A stretch of DNA of 64,000 bases from Diorhabda sublineata (taxonomy: Eukaryota; Arthropoda; Insecta; Coleoptera; Chrysomelidae): NCBI RefSeq assembly GCF_026230105.1, contig NC_079474.1, forward strand, positions 26,058,794-26,122,793, written 5' to 3'. Positions 47,460 through 60,149 of the stretch are shown in pieces. The first letter of the stretch is position 1. The number at the start of each line of letters is the position of its first letter. The notes under the pieces were generated by a model. It saw nothing but the letters and a program-made list of their open reading frames with translations, ran no database searches and was not told the origin of the DNA. The position numbers and the translations under genes are program-made.

Positions 47460-49000
47460 GGTAGATTCATAGGATGTTTATTTTAAGCTCTGAGTATATA
47501 GATATATAAGGTATACCATTTTCACAATAAAAACTACTGCCGCTTCTCGAATCCTCAGAAGTAGTGTGTTCCTTCACTTCTTTTTCAAATGATGCATATT
47601 GTACTTTTTAGGTTGACAATGCTATTTCGACTACCTTTTCGAGGTTCGTTCTAGATATTTTCACTCTTCCAAAACATTCACTCTTCCAAAACATAATCTG
47701 GATGCCATAGATCAGATTCACTGTGATTTTTTCGATCATCATATTATCTATTACTAATTTAATTTAAGTTCAGCATTTGTTAGACCACCTCCAAGCTAGA
47801 CTTACGTATTAAAATGTGTCTTTTTTTCGTTTGATTGGAAAAATTTGGAATATGATAAGGTATCAATACTATCACTTGTACAGTTCTCATCTATGCCGAA
47901 TTGTATGGAAAGCCACTGAAGTAGAAGTTTAAATAAGTATAGTAAATAAGCATTACAGATGAAAATATTCCAAGGTTGATCATATATAAATGTTAAGTGG
48001 AACCTCACGATAACTAAAAATATTACAAGTTTTTTGGAATTTCACTGTATAGCTTCAAGTTAACGCTCCCATAAATCTCCTCGGAGACAAAATTTACGAA
48101 ATTGCTATAGCGATGATATTGATATATTTCAGTTCCATATTTCTTTTGAGTGCCGATTCGGTGTTTCAACCGAAGATTCCTACAAAATTCGTGTAACTAC
48201 TCTTTTATGCCTTATTAAAACGCATGGGAGCTCGTAAAAAGCCCCCAAATCGAATTATACTTTTCTTTCATCTCTCTACGGGAACAAATCATAATAAAAG
48301 CGTCATTATATGGAAAGATATCAACTTGAAAGGATACACCGTCAAAAACTCAGCTTTTCAGACGTTTTAGAGAAAAATTAATTTGCAAAAATTCAAGGAA
48401 AGTATACTTAGATCCTTATATATTAAGTTTTATACTAAGTACAAAATTTCATTTGCTAGAATCGCCATTGAAAATATGAGATTAATAAACTCCATATGAA
48501 AGTTACAATGTTAATAAAGCGTCACAAGAAACTTAGACTCTTACAAGTATATTTTAAGAATCTATATATTTCTCACAATTCGATTGTTAAAGTTACATGT
48601 TTTCATTGTTCCGAAAATATATCCGATGCATTCTTACAGTGTAAATCGTGAAGCTTCTATTGACTCGTGTGTTTTGATACAATACACTAATGGTCATCAG
48701 AAGATTTATTGAACTTTTATCGGTTCGATTCAATAAATTGGAAAGTCGTGAATTGTCTTTCTCCGAAACGTCTGATACGTTTCTCGGGCAAATAGTGTGA
48801 AAATGTGGAAATAGATGGTGGAAATGTGCTCGTATATAATTATTTTGAAGAATGGTTTCAATACATGGAAAAAACTTGATGTATGGATATAAGCAAAAAA
48901 AATGTTATGACATTTAGTAATGAGCAATATCACAATTTTTATTTCCATATTATTGATAACAAAAAACGGACGATGAATTTCCCGCTCTCTCCCTGCCTAT
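47460..49000. other. AT-rich sequence, no gene recognised
   Basis: The only point of note is at about 47996-48050, where AGTGGAACCTCACGATAACT recalls a pogo/Tigger terminus and is followed 30 bases later by TTTCACTGTA, a rough inverse. It could be a tiny remnant of such an element. Nothing else was recognised. Confidence 0.5.
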
Positions 49001-49009
49001 TCTAAAAAA

Positions 49010-49700
49010 ATACTCGAGTTGTGCCTGCAGTGTAGAGATGCCTGTGGATATTGATCTTGAATTTCTGTAGTCCGTAGTTTTCGGACGAGGACGTGCCTTG
49101 GTAGCTGATTCCACAGGTTTGTACCTTTTCTAGAAAAAAGTCTTGGTAAATTGACGTTCTGGGCATCTGAAGATGAACTTCACGTTCAGAGTAGGTCTTG
49201 CAAATACTGCTCTAGTTTTGGCCAGCTTGGAAGAGCATCTACCTCGTTAGTATTAGTAAACAGAGTCAGATCAGCGACATTTTTTCTATGCTCCAAGCTA
49301 TCCAAGTTTCTGGTCAACTCTGGATCACCTATAAGTCAAATTGCTCTCTTCTGTATTGAGTCGAGAATCCTTAGGGTGTGCTTGGGAGTCTAGCTCTGAA
49401 AGTGCGAGCAATACTCCAAAGGTGGACGAATCTAGGCCTTGTAGAGGATTGAAAGCTCAAGTGTAGTATATAGCTTTTTGTTCTTAAAGAGGGCTCAAAA
49501 TTTTTGTGAAGCTACCTAAGCTAACTCGGCCACGTGACTATGCCAGGACATACTGCTCTAATCCTCAATACTCAACAAGCAAATTTATGATAATATTGGG
49601 AATGGGACCAAATACTGAGCAGCAGTGCACGTCTTCTTTATAAAAACAACAGTATGGGTCTTTGCTGCATTGAAATCAATCAGATTGCTTCCACTTCACT
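49010..49700 (-). pseudogene. LINE reverse-transcriptase C-terminal region and tail
   Basis: This is the best preserved copy of the tail family. On the minus strand from 49690: FNAAKTHTVVFIKK, SMSWHSHVAELA near 49550, LSILYKA near 49455, EYCSHF near 49410, TPKHTLRILDSIQKRAI at about 49385-49335, LIGDPELTRNLDSLEHRKN to about 49275, then NLWNQLPRH near 49100 and KINIHRHLYT near 49050. The landmarks (YKAxIRPxLEY, DSIQKRAIRLIGDP) are those of the thumb and C-terminal domain of non-LTR RTs. Stops and frame shifts are frequent. It shares its 3' end with 39.2 kb (plus) and 18.3 kb (minus). Confidence 0.85.
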
Positions 49701-51130
49701 CACATAAGTATCATTTTGATTTGTATCGAAATTTGTAATCGACATCCTGCTGGTAATGGAATATTCTATTTCAAAACATGTACCCTTATCATTTGTCGTC
49801 CTAACCAAGTCCTCAAATTTCCTAGGTAAACGGAACTGTTTACTAGCTCTTAATTTTTCGAATTATAATTATTTTTTCAGCAACTCAAATACAGTCCATT
49901 CTTTTCTCATAATATATGATATGCTAATCGTCACCTCCATTGAATTGAATTCAAGAGAATAATCTGTGAGAGATTTGAAAACAAGAGAATTGTGATAAAA
50001 CTTCCATTCTTGGAATTATTTCATTCCGAACACATGGACTTCAACTACTATTTTTAAAATATCACTGAACCATTACATATATTTGTATGATTGGTCAAAA
50101 CCCTGGTTTTACCCTGTTCCAGCTAGTAAAAACTCATTCAAGTTATCTAAAATATCTTCTATTTCATATTTCATCCATTTTGTTTATTTTAATATTGGAA
50201 TTTACAGAAGATATTTCTTAAAATAAACAGAATTTTTCTTGAAATTGTATTTATAAGCTGGTGCTTGTGATTTTTTTTAAACTTCTAGTGTGTTTTATGA
50301 TACATAAAACTAATCAACTAATCTGAAAAATGGCTATTGAACTCTTGTTGTACAAATATCATACTTTTTCATAAGTATCAGTTTTTTACTTGGTAAAGAC
50401 ACACGTGTCTAACGAAATGGACTTCATTCTTGTATTAGTGGTGGATTGCTGTGTATTTAAATAAATCACTACAACATTATGTTCAAATCCTCAGTATAGT
50501 TAATAAAAAAGCAGATGTAAATATTTGAAATATCATAATTTTCATGTTATATTCGTTTTTTTTCTGAGGATTTCCGAATGAAAAGAAATATCTGATGTAT
50601 TAAAAGAGGATTGCAGTCCCTTTGGACCATATTATACTGTAGAACCATATTGCCTGTCACTCGAAAATCATCAATATGACCACTGGCAAAACCATATTGC
50701 ATTTCCAAAAGCTCTTTGAGATGGTTTTCAGGACGCGGGTTTATGGTACATTGATCGCCAAAACGAATTAGAGCTTTAAAGCTTTGTGAAAAACTTTTCG
50801 ACAATAAATAACAGAAATCGCTACCGATCGAATGAAATGAAATAAAATACCGAAAGAAGTTTATTCCATTTTAATTGCAATTTAAGACGTTTTCATGTGG
50901 AAGAAATAGACATTTGAATGTTTTATTTCGATAAAAGATTCACTAAAAATTGCAATGTAACTAATAAGTTTCTTGAGTTGATTGAAAGAATTGAGTTATT
51001 TCTGAAGCTATTTGTTTCATATTGTTCTTGATAAATACTACTGTAGATCATGGAATTTTAGCATCAATATTCATGTTAACTATATACCGAAGTAAAAATC
51101 ATTGTCAGCTATTGCTTTAAAACTTTCTAA
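49701..51130. other. AT-rich sequence with one unassigned frame
   Basis: Nothing was recognised apart from the minus-strand frame at 50547-50804, listed separately. Confidence 0.5.
50547..50804 (-). other. Unassigned 85-residue open frame
   Basis: The minus-strand frame has balanced amino-acid use (GDQCTINPRPENHLKELLEM, then GFASGHIDDFRVTGN) and is less AT-driven than neighbouring chance frames. No family is recognised. It could be a fragment of a mobile-element protein or a host exon, and there is no promoter or splice evidence that I can defend. Confidence 0.25.
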
Positions 51131-51134
51131 ATAA

Positions 51135-52445
51135 GATCCTATAGTGAGTCTTGATGCAAAAAATTTGTGAGTGAATGACGTGAAAACAATGCGGTGACAT
51201 TAAAAATTTCCTCATAGTCATTTGAAGCTCTGAAATTGGAACTTATATTTAATTATATTATCTAAATTATAAAGTCGAATAATATGAATTTTGGATGGAT
51301 GATTACGTATGTCCAAGTAGTATGTTTGACGAAATAAATGATTCTACACTCCTATCTCAAGGCCAGAAGCGGCGCATGCCAATGGTTAACAATCCGTAAC
51401 TTTACAGGGATAACAATCTAAAGATGGCAGAAATGAAATTTTCAAAAAATTTAAATTTTTAAATTGTATTCAATCACTGTAAATACTTTTTGGTTTCTAC
51501 ATAAACAACAAGTTGACAAAACATTTGCTACAAACGTACTGTTTACTTATGAAACTGGTTTTTTTAATTCTTATAATTTAATTTGTGGACAGATGAAAAT
51601 CCTCACAATTCAAACAGATAATCAACATCGATTTTAAGTTGATATGTGTGCAGTAGTAGGGGAAACATATTTTTTGGATAAGAACCTGAAGTTCTTAAAA
51701 TTTCTTCAAAATAATTCCATGTTATGTGATATTTCTTCTAAAAATTCGCTGAGACATGTGGTCCATGAACGATAGAGTCCCTCCCGTCTTCCTAAATGAT
51801 GTAAAAAACTTCCATTGTGACGCTTAAAGGCAGAATCTTGGAATGCTCTTCTAAGTTCAAAGTAGACTTTAGAAGTGTGTAGAAGTGCAACGTGCCCACT
51901 TCCACTATTGATTTTTTGATGGTTTTTTGTTTTATTTCATAAGATATTTCTACATTTAAATTTATGTGAGTAACAAGATGTTCGACAGTAAGCTACCTCA
52001 ATATGAAATGTTTGATTGTGTTTTAATACCTGTAAGTAATTTCATTGAATAATTAAATTTATGATAATTTTCTTAAGAATGTCTCTTAATAGCAAACGGT
52101 TTCCTTGGCATGTAAAACGATCAGGGATCTAAAAATCTAAAAATCTCTTTAGCTATAAATTTTATAGATTTAATCAAAGAACACTTTTTTGTTAAAAAAT
52201 CGATTGAAAAATTCATTTTTGCCACATTTAGATGGTACAATTTATCCCTGTGAAGTTACGTGTCAAACACATCAAATGAACATACGTATTCATCCATTGA
52301 AAATTCATAATTTCGCATTTTTCAAATTTGAAAGCTCATAACTCAGAAACGAGGGGTCGTATGAGGAAATGTCACAGCATTATTTTGACGTCATTTACTC
52401 ACTACCGATTCTTGGCATCAAATCCCGGAGCACTCTGTATACAGT
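51135..52445. repeat. Long diverged inverted repeat (fold-back or two opposed copies)
   Basis: The left arm at about 51140-51460 and the reverse complement of the right arm at about 52190-52440 align in order. Shared anchors are TTGATGC, GAGT(A/G)AATGACGT, TGACATT...CCTCATA, TGAATTTT, GGATGA..ACGTATGT, ATG(T)GTTTGAC, CAGGGATAA and ATGTGGC/ATGGCAG-AAATGAA. Arms are roughly 250-320 bp and well diverged, separated by about 730 bp with no recognised coding sequence. The right outer edge, GATTTGATGCC preceded by TACAGAGTGCTCCGG when read inward, looks like a transposon terminus. Confidence 0.72.
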
Positions 52446-52449
52446 TTTT

Positions 52450-55400
52450 GTTCAGTTTTTAGCTTTCTTAAAATTGTAAATGGAAAAATGATGTTATGTC
52501 CAAAAAGTTTGAAATATATATCTCCTTCTGGATAAATTTCCTTCACTTCTTTGTTGTTCATTTATAAGGAAACCTATATTCTTTCAGCATTTGATAAAAC
52601 GTGAGTAAATATGATCTAAAAGATTCTTCTTTCCTTAATTCATATATCGAAACCGAAACTTTAATCCTTAATACTTTGATTTCGGGGTGGCCTACACCTT
52701 ATCACGTATAATCCTTGCAAATACACAATCGATCTTCAATTTACCATTTATCAATTAAAGTATCAGGCAATAGTTTGTAATTGTTTGCAATATCTTGTGA
52801 AACTTTTTGAATTATATAATATTCGTGAAAATAGAATACCATCAATTCTGGTTAATACATTTAGGAAATTCTAAGACCAATATTTTTAGTATGTTGACAA
52901 ACCTCAATGAATTGTCATTTTCAATGTGCAGCACATTAGATGTCCTTTTCTTTTAAGTAGTAACTAAACCATTGAACGAATATGTTTGAAAGTTAACTTT
53001 TTATTTCGCCATCAGATGATAAGGTCTTCGTTTCTACAGCCTTCATGAACTTGTATTCTCACTGGAAAGGATTCCTATTTTTATTTTAAATTGATTTATG
53101 TTTCGTAACATACCAGGAGCTATTTATCAACTGATAAAATCTTTACGTCTGGACTCTTGTTATGCTCATCCATTGCCATTGATCTCATATTAGAACCGAT
53201 GCCTCCTTTCCAAATCAAATAAACGTCATGACAGCCACTCCTTCTGAAATTTCGTTTCTTTTATAGTCACGGAACCATCATCGTGATAGATAATTCTCCT
53301 GTGAACGTTGCATTTAGACATTAACCATAGTGGATCTATTGTTTATCACATACCTTCCGATCATCAGTATTGCCTTTTTTTAAAAAATCGCATCATTTGT
53401 TTTTTCTCTCGACACACCTTAGAGAAATCTCATTTTGTGTAATGTGAACACCTATCACTTCTAAATTGATGATAACATCATCCATTGAATTCTCAGCCCT
53501 TTCTTCACCTTCATTTATCTCTTCAGTTCCCAGCTTTTGCTAGTCCATTTTTTCCCTCCAGCTATTTGTTGAATTTTTTGCTGATTCGTTAAATGACAGT
53601 CCTGGCATCAATTTATTGACACACCGGGAATCTCAATTTATTTATTAACAGAGCTCAAAGATCTTAGAAATATCAAGGTTCCAATTGAAATTTTGAAATG
53701 AAATATCCTGTCTAATCTCATATTTGGATCAATTCTATCCTATTACCATTTTCAAATACGTGAAAACTTCTTGATTGCAATAAATGATCCACTTTCCAAT
53801 AGTGAACTCATAAATTCTCATTATTTCCAATATCAATTCGTACAATCTCTGAAGAAGAACTACGATTTCCATAATTGATGCTCATATTCTAATGAAAGAA
53901 AAAACATGGTCGATTTATCGATTAAAAAAATTGAATTAGTTTCGAATGAAAATCCCTAAGACGAAATTTAATGATTATTCATGTTTCCCAAATACCGTCA
54001 TAACTTTATTGGAGTATTATTTATGAGTCGATTCAGCAGGCCTGGCCCTCTATTTACATCTTACTGCCAAGCCCCACTTTATCTGACAAAACGAAATTTA
54101 GGGTAGTATTTTCCAGTTTTATTCAATTAACACTAAGATTCTAATAAAATCAGTATATATTGTACTTTATAAGAAAAAAGGTTTTTTTCTCTTAAGCAGT
54201 CACAACAAACGCCTTATTCATGAATACAAACAAGTTGTAAGTTAGTACTGAATACACTGTTTACACCAATAGAGACTGTTTACCTTCGGTCTCTGAAGAC
54301 GATAACTTGGTTATTGAAGCGTGCGTCAGTAAGTTAGTACCTCATGATTAGTTATCATAAAAAATAAGAACCGTACATGATTTATACACGTTGATTCGTG
54401 ATCGATTGGAATCCTCGGTATATGCTGAAATATTCTTGATCAATTCAACAAAAATGTGGAAATTATTTGGTTCTGTGAGCTGAGTGTACAATAATTGTAA
54501 TAGCAGTGGAAAATTTCATATAAATTTCCAATGTTGTAAGTTACAGGATTTATCATAAGAAATAATTTTATTTTCATCCCAAACATATATTAATTTCCCT
54601 GATATTTTGCAGGTAAGAATTTCATAGTAGTTCATACTCTTTATATATAGAGTGTTCAAACGAAAACTTAATTACCGAAGAAACTTATAGATTTATTCAA
54701 GATGTGATATCGTCAGTTTATTCGATGAGAAACGTTGGATGGTCTTCTTCTAGCAATACTCATTTAAATAACTTGTTCCTAAAGAAGAAATAAGTTAAGG
54801 GTGAGAGTCCTTCCCAAAAAATTGAGAGTACAAAAATGGTACTATTTGATGGAAATTATTTTTCAGTTATCACACGAGCTATTATCGTAGTGGATATACA
54901 AAATAGGAATCTCTGTTCTCTATCCTAATGAGAGGCGATATTTGTTAGTTGATAAGAAATCCGATCCAACTATACTTTGTAAATCACTGATAGTTCAAGT
55001 TTCACCGGAAAATTGTAGGGAATATCCAAATGTTATAAAAATAATATTTCCAAAATACCCAGACTAGGATCCTTTGCTTTTGTTTTCAATATTATTAAAA
55101 ATTTTACACATTGAGTATCAGCATAAGGATATTTCAAATTTGTCAAAGTTTCATTATCAACGTATCTCTGAGTCGTACGATTTGAATTTCTTCGTTCAGA
55201 GGGAAATTAGCTTCAACATCATTCCACCTATTTCTAGAACTGTATAAAAAAAGGTGGTAAATGATAATTATTAGTCACGAAGGACCGTCCAAACTTGAAA
55301 TGTCACATCTATCTGGGTTGTGTAATGATTCCATAAAAGACTGTCCAAAACAACAACAAAAAAGGATAAAATGAACATAAATTATATTATTATTCTTACA

Positions 55401-57640
55401 GACAAAAACGTTTTTTACTGAAATATAATGCTTTTACTTGGAAAAATTGGATGAAACATTATGAAATTTACTATGAACAGAAACATAATTCAAAATGAGG
55501 CAGTACTTATTTCTTGAAATTATTTATAAAAAATCAATTTACCTTTTACAGCGAACAGACACAACTGAATTTGTGACGATTTCTCCTGAAACACATACGG
55601 CACTTTTTTGTTTTGTGTTCTTTTATAACCGAATAAAGAAGTGTTATCGCGCACGCTCTACTACTAAACTGACATATGTAGGGCTTGCGTGATTAAAGAG
55701 AGGAAATTTTGAGTAGTGATATTTTGCGACACTAACGCACAGACGTTACTATATGTTGGGCCGTTCTTACTGATAGTAGAATATTATATATTGGATCTCA
55801 TAAAAAACTAAGAAACAGACTATTGCAAGTATATTAGATACGTTAGGTGTTAATAAAAATTTTCAAGCGGCGACAGATAGAGAACACAAAGCACTTGGAC
55901 ATTAATCGCTATGCGACTTTTAATTTCAATTACAAATCTTACTCTGGTCAATTGAATGATATTGACAGCTCGAAGAAATATAAGTCAAGCCTCATGTCAT
56001 TAGTCATGTCTAGATTGCATTATGATGCATTTTTAAAGAGGAAGCTGTTGTTGCGTAATTGTTCTGGTGATGACATTACATGTGCTAATTTATGCATTTT
56101 TTGAGTCTATAGTCTTCTTTGATTCGAATGAAACATTAAAACTATGTCGAAATACATAGCAGTACTTCTCGTAACATTTGAGAGTTATTCAGAAATTCTT
56201 GTTCCAAAAAATAAAAAAAAAACACAAGAATTTCTCAGATAAGACGTAAACGCAAAAAAATTTCGTTATATGACGAGGTGTTTTTTGGTAAATTAAACAA
56301 GAAGTGGAAGTCGTTGACCTGACTAGATGATGTGGAGGGCCCTGAACATACATCTGGAAAATTATATTAACCTGTAAACATACCTTAAACGTCATTCTGA
56401 AGGCTATAGAATAAAAAAGTGAAGACTTCTACACCAGAGGAGTTGTGTTCTTATTCAAGCATCAGATCATAATCATTCTGAATACAGTAAGTCATCAAAA
56501 GCGGAATTTTTTAATGGTGTTTTTCTAGCTATGCATTATTCTTAGGTATAATAGAAAGCTGATGTATAAACCAGTACCATCTAAGGGTAGTTATATAAGA
56601 TTGAAGTGTAGCTCTAATAGTCACATAAATATAAATACACATAAATAAAAAAGCTTGAATAAATTAACCACTATGGGCCAATAACTGTGTATATTGTTAA
56701 TACTGGAGATCCTGAACTCTACTCAGACATTCATTTTGTATATCAACAGCAATAATTTGTGCAAGCAATGGTGGTATCAGCTGTAAAAAACTTTGGAAGA
56801 TGGAAAAAACCGCTGATGCCTAATGTCAGAACAATAATAACTAGTTTGAACGAGGAAGAAAACGTGTGGAAGTAATTGGTATGAGTAAGTGTAGCAAACA
56901 AACTGTCAACGATTTTAATTGTAAGTACTATTATGCATCTGTAGCTTTTAATAACTACCATTTCCATTAATTATACTTATCATGTTGACAGAAATTGAAG
57001 ATATATTGCAGTTTCTTCTGAGAGACATATAAGTTCAATCCTATCTTCAGTCTCGTAGAAAAAATTTAAGTCATTATCGAAATATATACAAAATTATTTT
57101 CAAAATGTGACCAGAAAGATTCATCAGAAAATTCTAGTATTCTCTATGTTTGTTTTTTTGAGCCCTCTTGAGGTCTTTCAGAGGAATATCCGCCCCAAAA
57201 ATTCTAAAAACACAACTGAAGACCATAAGTGGAAACGGTTTTTTACTTGTCAAAATTTAATTGAGAATCATTTATATTTGCTGCGTGTTTTGATAACTAA
57301 TTTATCGTTTTAGGAGAGTTTAAGTAAGAATATCACCAACGGTTCTAAAAGTTCAACTAGATAGAATTACTTTATCATGTCTCTTCATATTTCCATATAT
57401 TTTCTCATGTAGCATAGAAAATTTTGAGAAAATGAATTATTTATTTTGAATGATATTTTCTAATCCCCAATCACTTAAATGGGAAATATAGGCTAATATA
57501 TCATTTTAGGTTTGTCTGGATCCTCTATTCATTGGTGATTCATAATTTTATATATAATATACAATTAGATATTATCTAGATCATAGTTGGAGACTAGAAT
57601 GTGATCCTACGTTGATTTTATGATGATTTTGGCGAAGAAC
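52450..57640. other. Gene-free AT-rich stretch
   Basis: No domain, RNA gene or complete element was recognised in 5 kb. A hAT-like word CAGGCCTGGCCC near 54039 has no partner. A short TA-rich palindrome lies near 54637-54653. Reading frames at 55495-56104 are unrecognised. Confidence 0.5.
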
Positions 57641-57654
57641 TTTTCGTTTGCATA

Positions 57655-57853
57655 AGTACAGTGAGGAAAACACAAGTTGAATAGACTCATCAATTAATTC
57701 GGCGAAAAAAAAAAAAATAGAAGCACATCCAAAGTTAAAATCTGATATATTGAAAATAATTTTGATAATTTCAACTTTGAAGATGTGCTTCCATTTTTTT
57801 TTTCGCCGAATTAATTGATGAGTCTATTCATCTTGTGTTTTCCTCGCTGTACT
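57655..57853. mobile_element. 199-bp palindromic MITE flanked by TA
   Basis: The left arm AGTACAGTGAGGAAAACACA, continuing through GACTCATCAATTAATTCGGC and an A-run to AGCACATC..CAAAGTT, is repeated inverted at the right as far as CTGTACT. The arms are about 85 bp each, with a handful of mismatches and a small indel in the A/T run, around a loop of about 30 bp. TA dinucleotides lie outside both ends (57653-57654 and 57854-57855). This is the structure of a Tc1/mariner-type MITE. It has no coding capacity. A transcript crossing it would fold into a long hairpin. Confidence 0.93.
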
Positions 57854-57859
57854 TACGCG

Positions 57860-58130
57860 AACACACATCTTATCATCTCAAATGCATTTCCAATTTCTAC
57901 TTTAGTTAATTACTATTATAAGAGGATTTAAATTTGCAATTTTGAAGTGCTCGCTACTGGTTAGTTAATTAGTGAAAGAACTGCTTGTAATTACTCACGC
58001 TAATTTATATTTGAAATATATAACATGATATATTCTACCAGAAACAGTTCAAAATAATTCTCATAAATTATTATTTATTCAAACAAAACCATAACTTTTA
58101 GATTATATTTAATCAACTAAACGTAAAATT
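57860..58130. other. AT-rich sequence, nothing recognised
   Basis: No motif or repeat was identified between the MITE and the open frame at 58136. Confidence 0.6.
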
Positions 58131-58135
58131 TCCTA

Positions 58136-58363
58136 TTGAAGGACATGGCGATAACAATGCAAAATCCAGAATTTCTAGACCTTATCCCTGCACGTTTATC
58201 GCCAGTCACGGGGGAAATTTCCTGTAAATACCCGGTAGGGAGACTCAAGGAGGACGAGGTTGAAGAAGTGGGACCAATAAATGTCAAGTGTAGAGTACAG
58301 TTGTGTCTGGATATAATTAAAACAAAGTATCCAGGATGTTTTTCTCTACAGATTGACTCCTAG
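58136..58363 (+). other. Unrecognised 75-residue open frame with coding-like composition
   Basis: The region is GC-richer than its surroundings. The frame has an even, charged composition (ARLSPVTGEISCKYPVGRLK, then EDEVEEVGPINVKCRVQ) rather than the Lys/Asn/Ile/Phe bias of chance frames here. It ends at a TAG (58361-58363). Just downstream, 58454-58624 offers a second small frame (TEDKWILCEVNDGEKRDI), so both may be pieces of one decayed gene. No domain is recognised. Alternatives are a retrotransposon fragment, a retrogene fragment or a host exon. Confidence 0.35.
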
Positions 58364-58453
58364 CTAGTGAGAAATTTTTAGAAAAAAAAAGTTGGAGAGT
58401 GAAATAACAAGTCTGGCGTAAAATTGATCGAGGGAATGCCATGAATTTAAAAA

Positions 58454-58624
58454 ATGACTGAAGACAAATGGATTCTTTGTGAAGTTAATGACGGAGAAAA
58501 ACGGGACATATCGATTTCATTTAGTAGCTCAAAAACAGGAATATTGGGTACTTTGTTAAAAATCAAGCGAAAGTTTTTATTGGAATTTCTGTCTGATATA
58601 AATCTAATAAAAATAGAATTTTAG
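58454..58624 (+). other. Unrecognised 56-residue open frame
   Basis: The small frame starts at ATG 58454 and ends at TAG 58622-58624. Content such as EDKWILCEVNDGEKRDISIS is charged and coding-like at first, then becomes Lys/Leu/Ile rich. It lies 90 bp after the frame at 58136-58363. A different frame through the same bases is also open for about 30 residues, so the true frame is uncertain. Confidence 0.25.
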
Positions 58625-59159
58625 TAATAAATTTAACCAGCCAAATGAAAGTAGACATAATGGTTTACGTGGAACTGTGAAAAATTAGTTAACATATTGT
58701 TTAAGTAATCTCAACGTTTCTAGGGTGTTGCTATTTTGAGATATTCGGTGGACTCTGGTCATGGTTAAGTTGGAATTCCAAGATACGTTGGTAATATTAA
58801 TATTGATTACATTAATACTCCCAATAACATCTTCCGTAATAAGTTCTAGGTTTTCTGAGACACTAGTGATCGTCTTCCATTAGTATTCGAGTATTTCCTG
58901 AAACACATTTTTGCTATAAAAACAAAGAAAATGAAGATGACGCTACAAAAATGTATATTTCGGTTTCATATTAAATTATTTCAGCATAAAATGGACAGGT
59001 TAGTGATATTTCTATTGATCGATTAACTACTTGATATGGAAAAATAGGGTAAGGAAAATAATTTGCTCAGTATTTAGCTGTACTTGGCGCTTGAGTATTT
59101 TACATTATTTAAGACTGGATATTCTTGTGTTCATGGAAATAGGCCAAAAGATAATCGAC

Positions 59160-59440
59160 AAGTAATTGGTCTTCCAAATTCTTGTATCCGATGGGTTCAA
59201 TCACAAGTCCAATTTACAGAAGAGGTGATGACAACTTTCTGTACTGATAAATGAAAACCATCGGCATGTGACCTTCTATTGAGGGTCATTCAAGCTATTG
59301 GGAAACAGTATCGTTCGACTACAAAAAAACCAGCTAAAGGTGATCATTGACACGATTCTGAATGTTTAAGATACAAAGGTGAAGCGGAAACTTTAATCCA
59401 CGTATTGTTCAACTGCTTTTCTCTCCCGGTGTATTTGAGA
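59160..59440 (+). pseudogene. Non-LTR retrotransposon C-terminal zinc-knuckle fragment (tentative)
   Basis: The frame at 59358-59432 reads DSECLRYKGEAETLIHVLFN followed by CFSL. This fits the C-x2-C-x8-H-x4-C knuckle found at the end of some R1/I-type LINE polyproteins, where the text is typically CxxCGEEEETxxHVLFxC. Here the second Cys is Tyr. Upstream text is too decayed to name. It is about 700 bp from an RNase H fragment on the opposite strand, so the two need not be one element. Confidence 0.5.
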
Positions 59441-60149
59441 GGACATACTTGAAGGGAGCGTGAAAGAACACATCAAAATCAAATCTCCTTAGCTTAGAAT
59501 AAGAAGTATGTTTTCGTAATCAGTACTCTAAACCAGAAATCATCATTAAAAGGGTGGATCCTCACATAATTGCTGAAGTGTTCAGTGCTCGGCTTGAAGG
59601 GAATACAGTTCTATCGAATTCACACAAAATGAGTTTAGAGAAAGTAATTTTGAATTTAGTTCATGAACAAAATGAACAGAAATTTTTAGCTAGTGTCGAT
59701 GATAAAACATATTATTTGTATAAAGGGTGATAATGATGCAATGAGATGTGGTTGTGAAGAAAAGTATATTAGGCAAGCTAGAAGGTCTGTTAATGTTGGG
59801 TTTAAGAAGAATTCAGCTTATTAAAAATATTGACGAGAGATTAGATGGAATAGATGTAAGAAAAGTTTAAAAAGAGACAAAAAATCTATCCTTTATAGAC
59901 CACTTTATAGTTCATCATGTTTGACTTCTTGAAATGGGTTTACCTCCTGGAACTATTTTTCACTGGTTATTAGCGATTCCGTACATGTTAAATGTTATTA
60001 TTTTATCTATAGAAATTTGTTATATTAAGTTCATGATCAAGATCTGTTTGAGGAAATTTTTGAGATTAATAATATCGTATTGAGGACCTTAAATTTCTGA
60101 TATTCTTTTGAGTGGTAGATTTGATGATGTTTTATAGTCAATTTGCAAT

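Noticed and set aside
54030..54120. CAGGCCTGGCCC as a hAT terminus
   Set aside because: No inverted partner and no 8-bp duplication found.
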